A DNA stretch of 64,000 nt from Aspidiotus rigidus (Eukaryota; Arthropoda; Insecta; Hemiptera; Diaspididae), in the NCBI GenBank assembly GCA_035079385.1, contig JAVHKY010000077.1, positions 1,178,001 to 1,242,000 of the forward strand. The letters run 5' to 3'. Under the pieces are notes generated by a model, which saw only the letters and a list, made by a program, of their open reading frames with translations, was not told the origin of the DNA and searched no databases. Shown here piece by piece: positions 59,314 through 64,000 of the stretch (the stretch's first letter is position 1; each line of letters opens with the position of its first letter). The position numbers and the translations under genes are program-made.

Positions 59314-60804
59314 TATTGTACTTCTTCCTCTTTCTCAAAAGAAAGTGATACAATTAGTTCTTGAAACATTAATGGTCATACAGTCCCTGAAATGGAATGA
59401 CTAATTTAACAAGTTTGAACTTTGAAGAAAAGTCTGAGAGAAGTTCTTCAGAGATCCGTATACCGGATCGAGATTCCGGCATTAGGTATTGCATTAATAT
59501 TTCCAATGATAAATGTTTTCGAGAAGAAACGATATTTTGCGATTATATGCTCGAATTGGTCCAATCGAAATATCGATTACAATTTTTTTTGCGTGACTGC
59601 ATGAGCAACTCCACGCGACACGACGCGGTCAACTTTGATTTTGGGAATTGGCATGAAGTCTGCCGTACAAAGTAGAATGGACGTATATGCGAAAACAACG
59701 ATCACGGAAAAGTATCAAAAAGAATTTAAAAATGTATTCAAAAGATATTAAGATCGCATAAATTGATCACTCATAGTAATTTTCAACGTAGAATTCGATA
59801 ATTCTAATAATTTTCTTCAATAAGTGCTCAATCTTCAGATACAGTACATTTTTTCACCTCGCGATGCATATACGTCCAAAAAAGGACGTATATGCATTGA
59901 TATGCAATCGACTGTGATAGTAGTGGTATGTGAATACGAAGCTTCGTTACCATCACACATACAGCCCATTGATCCGAACGCCTCGTCTCGGTGATCGTTG
60001 TTTTCGCATATACGTCCGTTCTACTTTGTACGGCAGCAGTGAGCGAGGTCAGGCAGCACTTAAACAATATTCCGTGCCTCACGTGATAAAGGTGATAGTC
60101 ATGAGTCATGACTCATGAACTCATGAAAATTCATTGCTGTGACCCGAGCACCAGCACTAGAACCGAATCATTCTGTGAAAATGGCGACTTCGTAAAGTTG
60201 TCTTACTTTGATGATAGAATTTCTACTATTGTTGTTAAATATTAGTTCAATATCAAAATTTTCAATGTACATCGTAATCAAATCATTCTCCATTTCCAAG
60301 AAATGAAAGTGAGTTAATGTGTTCTTTTCTTTCCATTTACAGCTCTGATTTCGGTCATCGCTTTTTCACGTAGCAGTCTGGACTGGTGAATACAATTTGT
60401 GTTCTACCGAAAAGCACAAATAGCTTTCCATTCTTGGTATTTGGTTCATTGAATCTTTCCCGTGTAAAATCTTGCTCCTATCTTCAATGCTATTTGTTCG
60501 GCATCGTATCCTTTCCATTTGCTCGAATTCAATTGACTTTTTCATGTGGCTGAAATTTCATTATTAGGTGTTGAAGTTAGCTTTGAAATGTTTACGTGAT
60601 TTCGCTAATTGTAATTTCCAATCTTTTATTACACCCCTTAAACGATGTGGATAGATTACATTGGTTTCCTAGGATTATTTTTATCTTTTCTACTTCGATC
60701 CTAGCATTATATCCGGACCCTTGTTGAGTTATTCTACATCTAAAATGAAATTCACACCGGAGTTATTATTGTAGTTGATGGAGATCATTCTCATTTTAGG
60801 AATA
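59314..60804. promoter_or_regulatory. Shared upstream region of mRpL19 and the PHRF1-like gene
   Basis: The two genes are divergent, so this ~1.5-kb interval must hold both 5' ends. A small inverted-repeat element occupies 59,660-60,036. TTCTCATTTTAG|GA just before the PHRF1 ATG looks like a splice acceptor, so that gene probably has a 5' untranslated exon further left. No TATA box or initiator could be assigned. Confidence 0.5.
59660..60036. mobile_element. MITE-like inverted-repeat element between two genes
   Basis: The left end 59,660-59,705 (CTGCCGTACAAAGTAGAA and onward) is an inverted copy of 59,991-60,036, about 46 bases with one difference. Inside, 59,865-59,900 is a palindrome built on the same word CATATACGTCC seen in the ends. 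No target duplication is evident, so the transposon class is not fixed; a foldback origin is possible. Confidence 0.7.
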
Positions 60805-63800
60805 ATGCTTCGGAATAAACGTTTAAATACTCGGAGAAGAAATTCGCAATGGCGGAATAGAAAGCGAATTGAACAAAGCAACGATGACACTTCTACTTCA
60901 GACGGTTGGGAAACAAGTTCGCTCAGTGAATTAGATAGTTCTGATAGTGTAGATGAAGATTGTTTTGGAGATTGTTTTCCATCGACTTCTACATCCAGAA
61001 GACGCAATAATCGAAAAAATGCTAACTCTCAACAGAAGAAAACAAAAAATTCCAAAAAAAGAGTAAGTAACTTTCGGATTATCGTTTTGAACTTTGTTGT
61101 AATTATTTATTAACATCCTGAGTGCTACTCGTAGGTTACATCGAGGAATACTTCCAGAAATGTAAGATCTAGTACAGTAAGTTGAACTTCTCTATTTCTG
61201 AACGGCTCAAAATGTGCATTGAATTTTAATTTTGTTCCTCGGTTTTTCCTTTCTTTCGTCTTACAGAGTTCAAGCAGTTCTAGTTCAGGAGAAACACCTC
61301 CAATCAATAAACGCAAGTGCCGAGGCACGACTAGGGTTAGTTGTGACAACTTTTTGAATAAGATGGTTTGTCAAATTGGATCTCTTAACGACGGATTTTT
61401 TTACTTATTTTAGGTTCTAGAAAGCGAAGAAATATCAAGTGACGAAATTTCAGCACCTGTTCAAGTAAGTTGTCATTTATGTAGTGGTTTGCTGATATCG
61501 TGCGTCCTCTAATTCGATCATGTATTCATGTTTTAGGTAAAGCGATTAAGACATTCCTATCTAGATTCGGATGATAGCGATGATTCAGTTTTACAACCAG
61601 TACCAATGGTAAGATTCATGCTGTAAAGAGTAAGACATGCCTGGAAATGTTTTATTTTGATTTTTTCGTTCCAGCGAAAAACTTGTCGTGTGCATTTGGA
61701 TAGTAGCAGTTCGGCAAATTCGTCCGACATAGATCTGCGAAGAATCGTAAGTTACATAATCTGTTGGGAATATTCTTTGGACTAAGTTGAGTTTCTATTT
61801 ACTTCATCAATATTTTCCAGAGTCAACTACGAGGAATTCCTTCGCAATTAGGATGGTCTTCAGATACCGACGATTTCGTTGAAAATGTTAGCAGATTACC
61901 TCACAAATTTTTGAGTGAACAATGAATCTTGAATTCTTGACGTGTAACGATCTTTTTCTTGTGCTTACAGCCAACTTTTAATGAGCGACGAGTCAACAAT
62001 CTAGACACTTCGACGAGTTCAAGCAGTTTTTCTTCTTCGAGTTCCAGTATTCTCTCAAGTACCTCGGGAAGATCGAGTTTATTTTCGAACAGCTCACCAT
62101 TTAATGGGATATCGGATACCGACTTGTCCGCCACTTCAAACGAAATGAGTAATCAAGGACCCACCCCGTTATTAAACTCGCAAGAGATCTCGTCAGATTC
62201 GGATGATAGTGATCCCGATGGTGAAAAATGTGCAATATGTTTGAAAAAAATGCGTACTCAGCAAATAGGAAGTCCATCAAACTGTGATCATCACTTTTGT
62301 AGGAAATGTTTGGAGGAATGGTCGAAGGTAAATTAATCTACATTTTCGTATTCTGTGCTGCAAATAAGAGTGAATTAAAATTTCTTCTGCTTTAGAGTTC
62401 AACGACTTGTCCAGTTGATCGTTCTACTTTCGATATGATTTTTGTACGGAATGAAATCGGTGGAGAGATAGTTGAACGAATCCCCGTACAAAATCGTAAT
62501 TTTGTGATATTCCCGCCAATGGATGTTGAAGAACTTGCTTTGAATGATTCTATTATTTGTGAAGTTAGTTGAATCAATGGCCGCATTTCAATAGAGTTGG
62601 AGAAAAGGGTTGATATGATCTAGCTATTTCTTTGTGTAGACGTGTGGTTCAGGAGATGACGAAGACACATTATTACTCTGCGATATGTGCAATCTCGGCT
62701 ATCATATGGCGTGCCTAACTCCTCCGTTAGAAGCTGTTCCAGAAGGTTCTTGGAATTGCCCGCCTTGTACACGTTTATACGGAAGTGCGAATTCAAATAT
62801 AAGCGAGGTAACTGAAATAGTGGTCGGATTCGACGAAGACCTTTTTTCAACATCCAATGACTTTTTACCGATCAATGGTTGTCGTATTTCTTAAAAACTG
62901 CTATCATTCAGTTAGGGTAAAAGATGTTAAAAAGAGTAAAAATCGCCTATTTCATGTATGTTTACTGAGGGAATCTCTTAAACACGATTTCATCGTGTAG
63001 CTTTTTTTTTTTTTCATTCGTTTTGACTTATTTTTTCACAAGTATTCATCTCTTTTAGAATTTTTTTCTTTTCGATATTTTACTGTCGAGGACTTTCGTG
63101 ATTGTATTTGCTTTTTGATATTTCTCTCGAACCATTTCTTTGTACACGAAAAATGTGATCAAAAATTTTTTTTTCTATTTCCATAAAAATTAAATATAGT
63201 CGCTTCAAGGTGCTTTTTATTGATTTCGTACTGTTTGTCTTGCAATCTTCTTAACGCTTGCTAGTCTACCCTCAGTCGTAGATATTTTTTTTTATCTAAT
63301 CCATGACTAGTTGAATAACGTTTGGTTTTGGAATCTTTCAGGCGATGCGTCAGTTAATCAGCTTTTTACCACTTTCCTCTGTAGTCCTATCTCAACCTTC
63401 ATCGAGACTGAATCAGAATCGCAGCAGGTCTAATAGAAATCGTATTCCAGGCCCACCTTCCCGAGGGCGAGGTCCGACAGTGTCTCGTAGATTAGCAAAT
63501 GCTCGTGCTAGAGTAAGAATGAACAGTTTGACATTGAACAAATATTTCGACTCGTTGACCGAAATTCGTGACGATAAAGTGACTGAAATTTCTTTCAGAA
63601 TAATTCAAGGAACGCAGTGCGAGATGATGAAAATATTCAAGCGGTTCTACAACGTCGAACGAGAAGTATGGAGCATCGATCCGTACAGAATGGAGGGTCT
63701 CAGCGAAACAACACCGACCCTCTTGCCACTCGAGTACGATAATTTTTAAACTTCAAGAAACGCATCATTCTGCGGACGTTCATTTTTATTTTCTATTTTT

Positions 63801-64000
63801 CATCAGGTTGACAGAATTCTCACGGAAGCTACCAACCGTGGAGCTCGATTTAATCAAAGACTGTGGACGGTACAGGATTCTCAAAGGACAAGCAGATCGT
63901 CCGACATCGTTAACATGGTTTTCCCTAGTTTTTCTTTGTTTGGAAATAATGATCTTGATTATTTTTCCGAGTAAGTTCTACGATATTTTGTTCTTGTATC
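60805..64000 (+). CDS. Phrf1: PHD and RING finger protein, PHRF1-like (partial, runs off the window)
   Basis: 13 coding exons: 60,805-61,062; 61,135-61,176; 61,267-61,335; 61,414-61,464; 61,537-61,608; 61,675-61,746; 61,821-61,886; 61,971-62,327; 62,396-62,563; 62,640-62,807; 63,342-63,512; 63,599-63,733; 63,807-63,970. They join to 597 codons. Residues 1-296 are Ser/Asp-rich; 297-334 form a C3HC4 RING (CAICLKK, CDHHFCRKC, CPVDR); 384-428 form a PHD finger (CETC, LLLCDMCNLGYHMACL, WNCPPC). Arg-rich sequence follows, then LFGNNDLDYFS. RING followed closely by PHD with this tail is the PHRF1 arrangement. Known PHRF1 is a nuclear E3 ubiquitin ligase that binds RNA polymerase II through a C-terminal domain, which would lie beyond the window. 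The start is the first ATG after a likely 5'-UTR acceptor at 60,799. Confidence 0.93.

Noticed and set aside
60775..60804. Start of the PHRF1-like protein at an upstream TTG/ATG (60,775-60,780)
   Set aside because: TTCTCATTTTAG just before 60,800 looks like a splice acceptor, so the hydrophobic residues upstream would be intronic; ATG 60,805 leads into the basic, then acidic, N-terminus.
63342..63749. A single 134-codon exon read straight through
   Set aside because: The part 63,513-63,598 has GT..AG borders and removing it gives a frame with Arg/Ser/Asn-rich sequence that joins in phase to the next exon (63,807); the read-through version ends in unrelated residues.

Overview
This is a eukaryotic nuclear window, AT-rich and full of repeats. 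Two spliced host genes lie at the right end. Introns of about 70-90 bp with GT..AG borders, and the mix of Penelope-like elements (PLEs), non-LTR retroposons (LINEs) and small DNA transposons, suggest an arthropod, most likely an insect. A hemipteran is only a guess; nothing here fixes the order.

Layout. 0-6.3 kb: a PLE array of three joined pieces (+, -, +) behind a repeated leader (pseudo-LTR). 9.2-11.7 kb: two LINE fragments, one with perfect 17-bp target-site duplications (TSDs). 12.4-14.7 kb: a hAT-type MITE with an 8-bp TSD, a decayed copy of a second PLE family, and an inverted leader-like fragment. 17.25-18.97 kb: an R1-like LINE (-). 19.6-20.8 kb: duplicated (ATTT)n blocks and a ~45-bp minisatellite. 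22.0-22.7 kb: an acidic, Ser-rich reading frame (-) with one in-frame stop. 24.0-25.4 kb: a Harbinger-type MITE and a second small inverted-repeat element. 27.7-33.05 kb: a large nested inverted repeat, followed by a foldback/minisatellite block to 33.86 kb. 36.0-37.2 kb: a LINE flanked by 136-bp direct repeats. 42.8-44.6 kb: a nearly complete PLE of the first family. 46.2-48.2 kb: a LINE with an RNase H domain, also flanked by long direct repeats. 50.5-51.8 kb: a PLE of the second family. 53.9-54.1 kb: a small hairpin element carrying the PLE 3' stem-loop motif.

Host genes. mRpL19 (57,021-59,313, -) can be rebuilt completely as six exons coding 310 residues; it is a protein of the mitochondrial large ribosomal subunit. 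A PHRF1-like RING+PHD gene (60,805 to beyond the window end, +) is divergent from it; 13 coding exons (597 complete codons) were placed. The two share a ~1.5-kb upstream region that contains a small inverted-repeat element. They do unrelated jobs (mitochondrial translation; ubiquitin ligation linked to chromatin/RNA polymerase II). Everything else is mobile DNA, its remains, or sequence in which I recognise no gene. The retroelement frames are all broken by stops, frameshifts, truncation or a lost catalytic residue, so none looks autonomous.
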